From positions 17,598,725-17,662,724 of the forward strand of contig NC_037593.1 in the NCBI RefSeq assembly GCF_003073045.1: DNA of 64,000 bases. Reading direction: 5' to 3'. Below are positions 25,011 to 38,208 of this stretch, in pieces; within the stretch, counting starts at the first letter, position 1; each line of letters opens with the position of its first letter. Under the pieces are notes generated by a model, which saw only the letters and a program-made list of their open reading frames with translations, did not search any database and had not been told where the DNA came from. A program made the position numbers and the translations under genes. The stretch is from Pomacea canaliculata. Taxonomy: Eukaryota; Mollusca; Gastropoda; Architaenioglossa; Ampullariidae.

Positions 25011-27297
25011 CCCACTCCTCGCGAGAGAGGACAGGTATTTAGAATTTCGTTTCCGCTGTCCTATGCCCTTAGAACCTTTGAACTCAAGCAGCATTCAGTC
25101 CAATCCCGCGGGTCTCACGTCACCTCACTGATCACAGAGTTCTTTCTCTTTTGTGATTCTCCACGCTGCCGACGAGGACAGTCGAGGACTGTGAGGATAC
25201 ATATGTAGGTGTCGCATGGAATGTGCATTGTAGCTTAAGTTCTCTCAGCAACAGCCACCCAGTCACACATAAGGAATCTCATTCGCCGACGAAATATAAC
25301 GAGAATCATCGTGTTCATTTTGTCGAAAGAGAAAGTGAAAGTACATTTGAAGATGAGGTGATTTAGAACATGCCGTGCTGAAAAGTGAAAGACACTGATG
25401 ACAAAAATAAACAAAAAAGTTCACATCACTAAATGATCAAGAGTTTTCTTCATTTTCATCACTTTTATTCGTACTTTGGAGTATTGATCAGAAAAAAATG
25501 CAGGTGACTGGAGAGAAGTACTAAGCGAAAATAAAAACAGGCAAAACAACGAATAAAACCAATGAAGTATGAAAACTGCGAGTGTGAAGCTTATTTACAA
25601 ACAGTAGGCTGTAGGTTCAAGCCAACACATGAGACACACGTGAATATTTCAGGCAAAATTGAACATTTTAAGTACATGTTTATACACAAGGGAAGATGTT
25701 AGTAGTTCCCCTTTCTCAATTAGCAGGATGAGACTACTACGGTGAGTACGTTCTGTAAAAGAATAAGCGATCTCAAGACATCTGAAAAAAAAAAGACTAC
25801 AGCTTTGAACATGCAAAATAAACATGAGTATTTCCAAGTTTACAACGCTTACAAAGCCCTGAGATTTATTTACTGGGAAGAAAAATATTCAAAGTGAATT
25901 TTGCAGTTAGAGACAATTTTTGTGGCCTGAATTTGCTAAATGCGCAATTGTGGTAAATATTTGTCCCATGGCAATACTTCAGTTTAGCTGAAAAGATATG
26001 TACATAGTAAAGGACTACACAAAAGACAATATTTTATTGTACATGCCACATAAACATTACCTCCGGACACTTGTTCCCTGGTTTTATCCGGACCTTTGTG
26101 TATTCAGTTTAAACAGTACAAGACATACACCAAGCTTTATTTAGAGTGAGTGATAAAACTGAGCGAATAACTGAAGTGTATATAAGTGTATCGCTCCAAA
26201 TACTTTTCATTGTGCATTTCAAACCCGTGAAAAGTCAAAGATGAAGAAAAGTTTTCATTTTTGTTGCGCTGCAGATGTGTGAATACAAATTCAGTAAATT
26301 GAAAAACAGCTAATTAATTATCTTTCCCAAAAGTGAGATGTTCATTTTCCAAATAAACAGGCCTGAGGAGGTCACTCGGGCTACCCGAAGTAGTCTGTGG
26401 CTACAGATACAGTAAGTGGTTCTAGTTAAGAAAATATATCTACATCACCACTTGGGTAACAAAGCACCAATCACTGCTACATGCAGTGAATAAAACAAAT
26501 TCAAATCGTCAGTTTAGTCTGGCTTGTAAACAGACCGGGACACAGACTGTGAGCGATTCAGTGAAGCGTAGCCAAGCGTTGCGAACGTCAACATCCGCAG
26601 ACAAACTACGTTCTGTGCACGTGGGGCTACCGTAGTGATGACCAAGGGGAAATAATTGAGAGACAGCAGTAACGTCCCTTCACACCAGAATCCCTGACGG
26701 GTGGGTTTTCTCCTTGATGGGTGGGTGGGAAACCCGAAGCATCTAACACTACCCACAACAAAAGCTGCTCTTGTAACACAGACTGGAGGTAGGGAGGGTG
26801 TGTGTGGGGGGGGAGGGGGAGGGAAGGGTAGGACGGGCACAAAGGGAGGTAAGCGTTCGTCGCGTTCCCGTCCCCTTCACCGCCCCCGCCACCCGATTAG
26901 CGTCCGTCTGATCAAAGAGAATGATGTGAAGATTTCAACTGGTCACTTCAGAAGGCAGGCCGCCCGTCTGTGGGACTTGAGGGTTGCTCGACCGTTCGGC
27001 CTGTCTGTTGAGTTTGCTGTTGACACGCGGGAACCTCTCACTCTGAAAGTCATAAACAAACAAGCGACCTGTCAATTCTTTGATTATTTGTCTCGTCTAG
27101 CAGAACAAAACAGGCCATAGCAGATTGTAATGAAAGTGCACGTGACTCTTCTTCGTCTCCTAATAAATCAAGTATAGAAACGAAGAGGTGGGAGAAAAGA
27201 GAGAGAGAAACAAAAACAAATTTTGGCACAACTACAGCCACAAATCATCATCATCATAACAGCAACATCAGCAGCATGTGTCCCTACCACATGACAG

Positions 27298-29450
27298 TCA
27301 CAAATTAGTCTTTAAGATGTCACTGACCTGTGAGTGCAGTGCACTGTGCACGGCCAAGGTGCGAGACTGACAGAAGCCTTTACCGCACACCAAACACTTA
27401 AACGGTTTCTCTTTAGAGTGGATGTACCTGGCGGAGGAAAACAAATTATTTTGAGACACCAAACAACTATAAGATCTCTGATTGCAAACCTGCAGAATGA
27501 GATATTAAATGACATTCAAGAAAATCTGTGGAATGTGCGAAACTTACTGAGAAATAACGGGACACCATGTTACAGGTAAATAAGGGATTTATTTGTTCTT
27601 GTTGCCAAGTTTCTGCCCTGAAAACTTCCTAACTTAGCTGATTGTCCACCTGCTTGTGTGTGTGTGGATACAACTTACTTATGGTCCCGCAGGTGGTCTT
27701 GCCGCCTGAAGGCCTTGCCGCACACGTCGCACGGGAAGGGGCGCTCGTCCGTGTGCGTGCGCTCGTGGATGAGGAGGTTGTAGGACTTGGTGAAGTGGCG
27801 CTGGCAGAAGCGGCACACGAACTCCTTTTTTGTTCTTTGTCTACAGAGAGAAATAAAAAGTGACCATATGGTAGGATGGGAGCAACTTACTATTATTTAA
27901 AGTTATTTCGAGATGTGCACCTCCTTCCATCTGTCACTCATTCACTCGCAGATGAAATTCCGTGTTACCTGGAGCCTGTGTGTTTTCTGGCTTTCTTGCT
28001 CGCCATCAAGACCGTGTCAGTCGAGGAGGCAGTCTTTGTGTTGGCTACAGGCTGTCCTCTGGAAAAAAAAGTTATTTACTATAGCGTGTTCAGTTAATTT
28101 CTGTTTGTTTCTTCTTTCTTTTTTAGATATTCGCTTCATATATATATGTCTAGGTCTTTTTCAGTTACCTTGTCTCACACAATGAACCAGACCTTGTGGA
28201 TTTTTACATCGCTCTCAATTCCTTGTGGGTTTAAAATTTTTAAAAAATATTAGCCTACATCACATTTAGACAATTTCTCTATAATAATTTCGTCTACCGA
28301 CTGTTCTATAAAAGTTTCATTTTGTCCCGTCGTTGTCTCTAAGGGCAGGCTGCTTGCTAACGAAAAACGAATTAGTTGAAAATTTTCTGGAAAACAAATA
28401 CCAAATAATAATTTTTAAAAATGCACAACAAGTCGATGACAGGTGTTACTCACCTGATATGACTGTGCGGGCTGGCCATGACAAACGTAATGACTTGTGC
28501 ATCACGTGACTGGGTGTCACCTGGTTCTTGGCCCTCTGTGGCAGACAGTGCCAGGTGAGCGAAGTCGAAACGAGGTTTTTGACCTTTGACATTCTGCTGG
28601 CTGCTCTCTATGAACAGATAATAGGGTGGAAGAAAAAAACAGAGATAAAAATTTGCGGATCGAGACTAGTCACGAAGTCAACTGTTTATTACGAAGCCAA
28701 GAAAATGTCGTGTGATAACTAAATGTTGCCGAGATTTACTTGCACTTTGACTCACTGCTAAAAGGTATTTCGAATTTTTTTAAAAAAAAAATTAAATAAA
28801 TAATAAAAGGGTATTCAGGGTTTTTTTAAAATAAAAATAATAAAAATTACAAACGAAACCTTGAGTACAATCGAATTTTTTAAAACACATTTTTAGGAGA
28901 GTTGTAGAGGCTCTAACGGTCAAACCTCTCAAAGAAATTCGAATATTTTTTAAATTTATTGACTAAAAAAATTAATTCGATCTGAGACAGTTTTTCTGAC
29001 AGACTTTTGTTTCTGGGAGGTCACTGCGTGCAAGGCGAATATTCCTTACCCTGCACACTGCATGCGACAGGACTCTCTTTGTGAACGACACCGACACCTC
29101 CTCCGAGGTGGTTGTTGACAACACCGACAACTCCACCTGATGACCCGTCGACGACGACGACGTTGACGGCAAGTACGGCCTCCAGGTCTGGTCGCTATGG
29201 CAACTAGCGCCCACCGGCGTCTCGTGGAACTTCCAGCAGCTGTGTGCCGGGGACAGGGTGGGGTAGTCTGGAGGCGGAGGGGCTGAAAGGAGGGGTAGGA
29301 AGACAGCACGAGGCGGGACAGGAGGTGGGGTCCGTGCCAGGGGTGCACGTGCATCGTCTGCCACGGACAGGAGCTGACAGGACAGGTGGCGGCCGGCCAC
29401 ACTGGCACCGGGTAGTGCGGATGGGGTACTGCAGTGATGACGTCAGCCAT
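27298..29450 (-). CDS. osr: Odd-skipped-related zinc-finger transcription factor
   Basis: This is a nuclear DNA-binding factor of the Osr/odd-skipped family, which patterns gut, kidney and limb or segment tissues in animals. Firm minus-strand exons are 28607-28454, 28058-27969, 27840-27679 and 27427-27298, all in phase. The first carries [16 protein letters not shown], matching the conserved Osr block RPRFDFANLA. Next come [35 protein letters not shown] and [15 protein letters not shown]: three C2H2 fingers, each C-x2-C-x12-H-x3-H, with the invariant Osr linkers. The N-terminal exon (29450 to about 29050, donor GTAAGG) is uncertain because all three frames are largely open. The frame from the ATG at 29450 contains [10 protein letters not shown], like Osr QTMHMNHW, but does not join the next exon in phase. 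The protein ends 11 residues after the third finger; a CAG/GTCAGT donor there could lead to more exons. Confidence 0.88.
29438..29445. promoter_or_regulatory. CRE palindrome at the OSR start
   Basis: TGACGTCA lies within a few bases of the candidate OSR initiation codon. It is a perfect CREB/ATF consensus site. As it overlaps likely coding sequence it may be coincidental. Confidence 0.3.
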
Positions 29451-32400
29451 TAGTGTCTAATCTGATAAATAAAAAGAAGAGAAAGGTTTTAACACCAAAT
29501 AAAGAATCAGAGTAGTCAATGCGTCAGAATCTTTTACTTTTAACCCTTTTATGGTCGTTTTTTGAGTGTAAGCCCATGTCACACAGTCCGACTGATGTCA
29601 GGGGGACTGTATTATGACAAGCTGACGCTGACTGACGCTAGGTGGCGTGCCAAGGGTTAGCTTCTACATCAGTTACAGCAGGTACACCATGAGCATCAGA
29701 GCAAAATAATCACATGAAGCCCTCTTCAGGGTCTGGCTAGAAACGCAAACCGTTTATTAACAGAGTGATGATGTTTATTTACCCTCACCCCACACCCCAA
29801 CACATTTATATATTCTAGTCAAGCGCACTAACAATGCGTTTAATCATTGTAATATTACGCTCTTGATAAAGGCCGATGACATAATAAAAATAGTATTTTA
29901 ATATTGTTATTGTTTTTAAACTAAACAACACACACAGGCACGAGAGCGGAGACTGGTTGTTCGCGAGGGCTCAAAATCAAATCATTCTACAATATTTCCA
30001 TAATTTATTTTATGCAAATGTGCGGCGCGAAATTAGGGGTTTTTTTTTTAAGCCGAAAAAAAGTCCGAATGGCTGTATACAGACGAGAAGGCAAGGTACA
30101 CACAGACGGACACACCTATCTCGCGTAAAGAGACAAACTTCATTCGACGAAGTTCGACAAAAATCAGACGACCACAAGTCGAGAAACGGCCATGTCTAGT
30201 GGCGACGACAGGTTTCTCATTCCTGCCACTCTTTCAATCCATCATCCATCACGTGGAAAATTCCCGTCCTTGGCTACCGCTCCTCATCTACCCCCCGCTC
30301 CCCCTTTCCTCACCCAACTCGCCCTCTGCCCGTGTTGTCAGGTGTGGACCGCCACAGACAACAGACAGTTTGGTCGTCTGCTCCAGACTTTTGTGGGTTT
30401 TCCACATCAACAGGAAGCAGACTGACACTTTAACCCAGTGTCCTACTTCGAATAGTCAACAAATGTTTTGATACTTAGCAGACGGATTTTCCAGTTCTTA
30501 CATTTTCCAAACACTCATAACTGTGACATACTCTAACTTTTTTTTTTTTTCTTCTCTCCCAGCTCCTAAATTTTACAAACATTAAATACTATGTTCCCTA
30601 ATTGTAAACCGAAGTTTAACATTTGAAATCGACAGGCTTAATAAAAAAAAAAAAACTTTTTCTCATGTTGATAAATTTTGCAAAACATTCGATACCGACT
30701 GATTAAAAAAAATTGGTGAAGTTTGCGCCTCTCTGATCCTGCTTATATACTAAATCATGGTGACTATGTGTGATGGAAGCTTTACTTTCGGGTCTCTGCA
30801 CAGAGCTAAAAGATTGTCAGACATTGAAAGAAAACATCGATCATCGCACAGGCTTGTCGTCGCGACGAAGTCTGGGATTCCGCCATCTTAAGTATCTTAC
30901 TGTTGTCATGGTTACGTGTTGAGGTCCCCGAGCGCGCCGTAAACAACTTCAAGATTGACTAATTGAGTGTTTGGACTGATCTGTAGACATGTAGTAGACA
31001 GGGGATTTTTATTTTTTAAGAGGCACTTTTTGTCTTGTCTTTTTTTAAAAAGTTTTTTTTTTTAAACATCATCACCTTCGTTTTTTAAGGCAGTAAACTC
31101 TATTCTTCATAAGCATATATTCTGTAATTAAGCTTACTTCATTTATGTACTCATTTATAAAGAGGAAAAAAAAAAAATGAACGAACAAAAAAAGAAAGAA
31201 GAAAAGCAAGAGAATCACTAGTTACTCAAGTCAAGAAGATAAAGGACGAAAAAGTCAGACTTACACCGACAGTCTTTCACAGGTTCAGCTTTGCAAAATT
31301 CATTTTTATCTTTCATGGTTGTTTCGCCAAACAGATTTAATATTTTATAGCTTTGTGTCAGTTTTGCAAAATAAATTATATGTTGATGTAACATAAATAA
31401 TAATAATCTTCTCAATAGGCAAATCGTAAAAACTACAAACACAAATTTTGCAGGGCTTGAAAGGATACTGTTGTCTATATTTATTTTAATATAATAAAAT
31501 TCTTGTATCGCGCACTTTTAAGTTTAACAATAACATTTAGTTAATTGTGTCGAAAAAAAAACTTTTTTATTTGCAGAAATGTGTTTTCATAGTTTTTGTT
31601 TGCAACTTCAGAATTACAATATTTTTTACCCACTTCAAATATCAGAAAGAAAAACAGAAAAAAGAAAACAAGAAAGAACTTTCACAAGTGTTTAAAGAGA
31701 GAGCATTGCTGAAGTCCACAAGATGAAAATATTTAAAGAAATATGAAAGCGGTCTTGCTAAAAGAGTTTCGCGCTGAATAAAGAAATGAATATACCAAAA
31801 ATAATTAAAAGAAAGAATTATGAAACATGATAAGATAAGTTTCGTATTAAATATCAAAATAAAAAATAGCGAAAATGGTGTAGTTTACTATATATAGAAC
31901 ATAAATAACGAAGTGCCACTTGGATTTTTGACACACACTCTTATTATTTTATGACAGATTTGCCCTTCCTTAAAATAAAAAAAAACCCACTAGATTTATT
32001 TTTAAATGTTCGTTAAAATGTGGTCTGTTTTCACATAATTCTGCACAAAGTACAATGCGATTTAAACCGAAGAAAGCTGGCCATTATCTTAGCACTGAGG
32101 AAATAGAAAAGATAAAAAAGAAAGTGTATTGTAAATATGCAGAAAGTTCTGAAAGGTGCATGATCGCTCTGTGATATGGAAATACTAAACCCACATGTCA
32201 CAATGTGTACAAACGATTTTATAAAAGTGGTTTAGCATCATGGTGGGGTGGCAACTGTCAGTTCTCAGAGAATTTAATCTGATGGAAAATAAACGAAGAA
32301 CTTGTACAACTTCCAGTCCGACAAATAAATGGTATATGACAAATTATTAAAGTTAATAGAAGTATTTCCTAATATTTTAAATTATTTTCTAAAATTCTGC

Positions 32401-35400
32401 AGTAGGTTTACATGTCCGCCATGCTGAATTCTCGAAGCCCTAAAATGATCAGACATGCTACAGATTAAATGCCAGAGTTGAGGATGTCACCCTACGATGA
32501 GCATAATACGCACTTACCCACCCGCATAATGTCACCTACCCCGACATTTCAGGTGGACTTGTCTTACCTTGAAAATGCCAATAAATATTTGAAGATATCT
32601 CTGGGCCCGTCACACACCTGAACAGGAGAGCTAACTACCCGCATGACGCTTGAAGGGTGGCCATACATCTAATGTTAAATATATGTACCCAGGCATTTGC
32701 CTGTGTGCCTCGCATCTCCACCTGTCAGCGATTAACACGACCGAGTGGGGTACCTGGCGGTTCCTGCGGGAGAAAGTCTGGGGTGGCTAGAGGGTATGGA
32801 GACTGCTTGACAGAAATGTCACAGGACCGACAAGGGTTGGGTGTGAGTGAACGGGAGAGAGAGAAGAGTGAAGGTATATTTTAGCTTATTGCGGGTGTGT
32901 TAATGAAGAGAGAGAGAGAGAGAAGAAAAAAAAAGGCACGAATGACCTTCTCACCCACACAATTCGAGATTCTTAAACCACTTATTCGAAAAGCACTCGA
33001 ATGCCCAGTTACTCAGGAGATAGAAACATTCCCCAGGGTGGAGCAGGGCTACCGTCCTCTGTACATCAGGACACGAGAGGTCCACATGAGTGACACCATC
33101 AGATCGCCAGAACAGGAGTTCGCAAACAGCCGAAATGTTGAGAGGTTAAGTGATATACACACTCTATAAAAATACGAATAATAAAATAGTGAAATCCTTT
33201 ATCTGTCTGTATTTGCATCGCTCGTGTATCATGAAAACAAACAAACACACCCGACTGAATGAAATTATCTGCAATTTGCAAAGCGACAGACCAGCAAACA
33301 GAGATTGCGGTTGATAAATCGTTTAGGTATTTCTGTCAGCATAATTTTAGTACCGTTGCTAGGTAAAAATCTCAAATATATTTTTCTATTAAAAAAATAA
33401 CTGCCTTCTAAGCGGGAAGCTGCCATATTCAGTTATTTCAAAATATTCCATTTAAAGAAATACGTTGATACGATATCTATATCTGCATTTAAATTTAAAT
33501 TCGTTAAAATTCTTTACTGGATTCACTCTAAACAAATACACATCGAGAATTAGCAAGTATTATCCTTCCTGCTTACTACAGGCATGTTTTCTAGGAGACT
33601 ATAAACACAAAATACCTGGAAAAAGTCAAACTGTAGAAATAACAAACCTCACGACAAAGCCTGTGACAAGCGGCGACAAACCATGAAACGACAAAACCAG
33701 ATTTCCTCCTACTCCACTTCCCACAAAAAAAAAATAATAATAGTAAAAAACAAACCAAAAAACCCTAACTAGCATCGAAAAGACAAACTGTCACAACAAC
33801 AAAATTACACAAGGATCAATGAACTGATGAAAGACTATCAGATTATTTTGTCAACCGTCATTTTTACTGACTATTTTATGTGTGATATCAGTTCATCAGA
33901 TATTAAAAAAAAACAAAAAAAACCGGGTAGATTCATTTGAAGTCCGTTTTTCTTATTGAAACTGTTATTGAATTCATTAATATTTTTTGGCCGCATTATT
34001 AAATCCACTTTTTTCTTTGCGCTTTTGTTTAATCTTTATTTATTTTAATAGACCAGATGGGTATAAGCACATCGTTGAAGAATAACAGTAAAATAAATCA
34101 TTATATTCAATACTTTCATTGTTGTTTTTGCGTGGTTATTAACATTTCAACAAGGAGTATATTTATTTTGTCCCCTACAGAAGGAAAACCTTAGTGAAGA
34201 ATTGAAAAAAGAACCAAACAATTGCATAAGATGTACCTGTGTATTTATCTTTTGCTGAAAGCTGGAGAATAGTCCTCAGCTGGTCGAAGAAATTAAGTCG
34301 CAGAAAATGTTTGGTCACTCCTCCGTCATCAGGGACAATGAATTCCAAACAACATCTCCTCTGTTAGAGTCACTCGAGAGTTAAATAGTTCAAACAAATG
34401 TCTTCTACTTGTTAGTGTCGACCTCGCAATACGACCCTGCCAGGTGTGCAACGAAAGTTGACGACACAGACTGTGCTACCTGTCCTTAGCCGTGCACAGT
34501 GGCAGCAGCAGCAGCAGCAGCAAACAAAGTAAACAGGTAACTTTTTCCTCCGACCTTGGTATCAAAGAGCTTCAGATGAAACCATCGCCAGGAAACAAAC
34601 GACGAGGTAAGCCGAGAGCGCCGCGACGTGTCCAGGTAGCCACCACGCGGAGGAGAAGAGCTTTGGGGGGGAGCCTCGGTCCAGACCCGCCGGAGCACTG
34701 GGAGTCCGCAGATAGCCGCAATCTTCTCTGATGACCACACGACCCCTGGACTTCTGGAACCCAGACAATAGCCGGCGGCTTCCTGATGGAGGGCGGGCAC
34801 AGGCCCCTCCCCTGCCGCGGCTCAGGTAACCAAAGACCTTGGAGGAGACCGCAGAGAGCTAGGTAGATGATGACTGGCATCCACAGTCATCCACCTCGGG
34901 TGTACTTCCGTACTTTTGAGTCACGGACATCGACAGGCTGACAACAACATCCAGAGCAACGGTTAACTTTCATTTGTCAGTAAATTTTTACAGATTTTAT
35001 GTGTTTTGAGGTTTACGGGGTGGGGTGAGCAAGTAATTTTAGTCACAAAGGAGGAACACTTGAAAGCTTACATGAACAATAACAATAAGAACAAAACAGT
35101 TAAACGATGTTCATTGTGATGTTTTTGAATAATGAAAGTGAGGTGATGTACCTGCAAGGTAGGACGCAGCGACGTACCTGAGTACACGGGTGTGAGAAAG
35201 TCACCTGCGGGTACTAAAGTCTGGCAAGACAGCTACCACTCTCCTGGAGCTACTTCACCAGAAGTCCTGCAGAGGAAAGGTGGCGCTTCTAACTGGCCAT
35301 CTCTACTCAGTGTCTGGCAGACGACACTAGTGAGAGATAGCTACACTTCTACCTTTTCCCCCCTAACCCTCCCTAACCCCCGAAACAGTCACTTCGTCCT

Positions 35401-36949
35401 CGACAAAGGTGGTTGCCTTGCCCATAGGAGGAGCCTAAGAAAAGAGAAAGGACCTCCGAGGTGGGATGGGTGGGCAGGGTTTGCCGAAAGAAGAGTGGTG
35501 AGGTTGGGACTGGGGATAGGGGGGTATAAGGAGGACTCGCTTGTTAACTTCAAACATATCTTTTTGTCCCCGATTAGTCAGGCCCGAAGCTATCCAATTT
35601 TTGCCGTGAAAAGCAGACGACACTCCTTCACCTTGCGAACGAACGGGGAGATGGAGTAGACGGCGGGGAGGTGGAGAGTAGATGAGTGGCAAGAACGATA
35701 ACAAGACCCATCCACCCCAGTCTACCTCCCCTGACGTCGACTCAAGGAACCGCTGGTGGTGGCGGAGGTGGAGGTGGTGGTGTGTGTATGTGGAGGGGAG
35801 GGAGAGGAGGAGTGCATGGTGAGGGGGAAATTAGCTGCTCCGTAATTTTCGGCGTCGGAGAGCGCGGGCACTATCAGTGGCGGCGGACCCTCCAGTTTTA
35901 TTTACGCTGCCGCCATGACACAGGGTCGCTTGAAACAATGGAGAGCACATTCCAGGGAGGTAACCGGAGCCGACCGCAGCTCGTCCCTGTAGGGGCTTAC
36001 AAGTGGTTGTTGTTGGAATTAGGGATTGTTTCAGACCTGCTAGCATGCACCGGCACTGGGAGGGGTGGCTGCACTGCGTCGGGAAATAAATGTCACCCTC
36101 GGGTAATTTTAAGCTCAGTCCAATGAATAAGACAAAAAAAAAAAAAATAGAGAAAGAAAAAAAAAGGAAAAGTCATTGAAATTTGAATATCTTTTTTTTT
36201 CTGTGTTTTGTCAACCCATTAATTGTTCAAAGTTAAAAAAACGACACCTTAGCAGTGAATAGAGTTTATATGGTAATCAAACGTTTAACATGTTAGTGTG
36301 GTTATGATGCTCCGACATTTCACAGGTAATAGAAATTAAAACAACAACAGTGAAAAATAATGATCTATTTTTCTCTCTCAGAAAACTAAAATAAAGGCTT
36401 AAATTAAACAAAGAAACAAAAATAATGTTTTGTACGTAGATAAATATCAAAATAAACTTGATGAGTGCTCCGTGGTGTCACAGGGTTCATTGAGAGTGAG
36501 GGTGTCGCGAAGGTGAGCATGGGAAGACTAAACAGTTTGGGGATATGTCTTGTAATCGTGAGACACCCCAAGCGCTTATTTGTTTTGTTCCACGATTCCT
36601 TTTTGTGTCTTTTATACTTGTCTTTTTTTTTAATTGCTTGACTGCATAGTTAGTACTCCTTCAGTCCTTCGTATTCTGCCCATGTCTCCTACTTGTCTTA
36701 AGCGCTGAGAGCATACTTCTCCATGAGCGTGATTATGCGTGGTATAAATTCACATTTTTTTTATTGTAACTTTGTGCCTGGATATTTACAGAATATGTGA
36801 GTGACAAGATATATGCACTTGTGAGTGGCTGGATATGTATGCGGCACTTTCACTTGACTGGATATAGGCGGAATATGTGGGTGACTGGGTGTACTGGATG
36901 CCAAACTTGATGCATGTCTCTTTGCACTAAAGTGACTAAACCGTTTTTG

Positions 36950-37045
36950 TTTTGTTTCGTTTGCTTCTTTGTTTGTTTTTGTTTTTTTTGTTTTGTTTTG
37001 TTTTGTTTTTTTTTGTTTTTTTGTTTTTTTTTGTCTTTGTTTTGA
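36950..37045. repeat. (GTTTT)-type T-rich simple repeat
   Basis: Irregular runs of GTTTT and longer T tracts, with no coding potential. Confidence 0.85.
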
Positions 37046-38123
37046 CGGATGAGTAAGTGAACGCTGGTTCCCGATTCAATGAAGAATTGATTCCAGGTAT
37101 GACTTCTTCACTCCACCCTTTCGTCCACAGAATATTTTTGACAATCAGAGCTCATTTAAAACAAATACAAGTCACTCTTGGACTGCTGATACGATTTCAA
37201 CATTCTTGGCGTTCTTCATGTTTCATCTCTCACTTTGGCAACAGTCCTCACCTCCCTGTACTCACCCAGCACCCGTCTTGCCACAAGAGGGCGATGTGGA
37301 CGTGCAGACCACAGCTCAAAGATCAGAGGTTGACGGTCCTTTGTCCTGCCAAGCCCACAGCAGTAGCACCGGAGAAGGGCGAGATAACTGCGAGCATACC
37401 ACCAGTTCCAGCGCCGACAGCTCCCGCACATTCCGCGCCTTGACCCCGGGTACCGAACCCCGATAGCTACCCTGCCGACGTCACAAACAAGACACCAGAG
37501 ACACACATTCCCAGCATCTCTGGCCGGACACAAGAGGCAGACGCCGGTTCTTAACACCAGGAGTTTTGTTTGTAAACAAACTAATATCTCTTCCCTCTCC
37601 CAACCTCCCATTCCTTTCCCCTCAAAAGGAAAAGTCATTAAAGTATGGTTGCCAGTATTCGAGGAAACTTGGTCTCAACACCTGCCTAGGAGATACATAT
37701 GATAAAATTGTATTTTTGTTGTCATATTGTTCATCGGTGTTTCCCCTATCCGTATTTTGATTACAAACAATTATCTCCCCATCTCCCCAAGAATGAAGAA
37801 TAACAAGCATACAAAAATGTTTCAGGACCAGTCAAGTACACTGACTGTTTATACCTTGGCTTTACGGAAGGTTTAATGGGCCGAAGGTCTGTGGGTGTCG
37901 GGAGACTGTGATGACAGCTCCAACTTGCCGCGCTCACTGTTCTGATGTGTTCACAGAAACATAGGAAGGGGGAGGGTGAGAACATGAAAACAAAGCAGAC
38001 ACCAGTACTCTGTGAACTGAGTAGCAAGCCGTCCTGGACAAGCATGAACCTGATGGTGAAAGTGGGTGACAGGTCTCACAACATCATGGTTTCATGAGTT
38101 TGTCGCAAATTTTCAAAAATTTT

Positions 38124-38208
38124 GTGGTGGTTAGTGGCACAGCGGTAAAAGTTCATGCCACCACAGCGAGAATCAAGCGTTGTGGGTTTGCATCTAGGCT
38201 CCGACAAA
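38124..38208 (+). repeat. tRNA-like SINE head or tRNA pseudogene
   Basis: A box A-like segment GTTAGTGGCACAGCGGTAA and a box B-like GGGTTTGCATC lie about 45 bases apart. An acceptor-stem pairing is not clear, so it is more likely a SINE head or tRNA relic than a working tRNA gene. Confidence 0.4.

Larger units (their letters stand above)
21963..27297. other. Intergenic between kinase and OSR genes
   Basis: No protein with recognisable features is seen. The stretch 22700-23520 is GC-richer, and its overlapping open frames on the minus strand look like compositional shadows. A dispersed repeat (23531-23703) and a SINE (24818-25010) are listed separately. The part next to OSR (25200-27297) should include the OSR 3' UTR, but no single poly(A) signal stands out. 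Confidence 0.55.

Noticed and set aside
26701-27120. Plus-strand 139-aa open frame opposite the OSR 3' region
   Set aside because: It is driven by a G-rich tract and basic low-complexity sequence, has no recognisable motif, and lies in likely OSR 3' flank.
35192-36126. Two overlapping long open frames in the GC-rich block
   Set aside because: Open frames occur on both strands at once and include Gly runs from GGT repeats; composition explains them.
37057-37638. Open frames of 128 and 140 aa on opposite strands
   Set aside because: They overlap each other, lack domains, and neither shows splice or start support.
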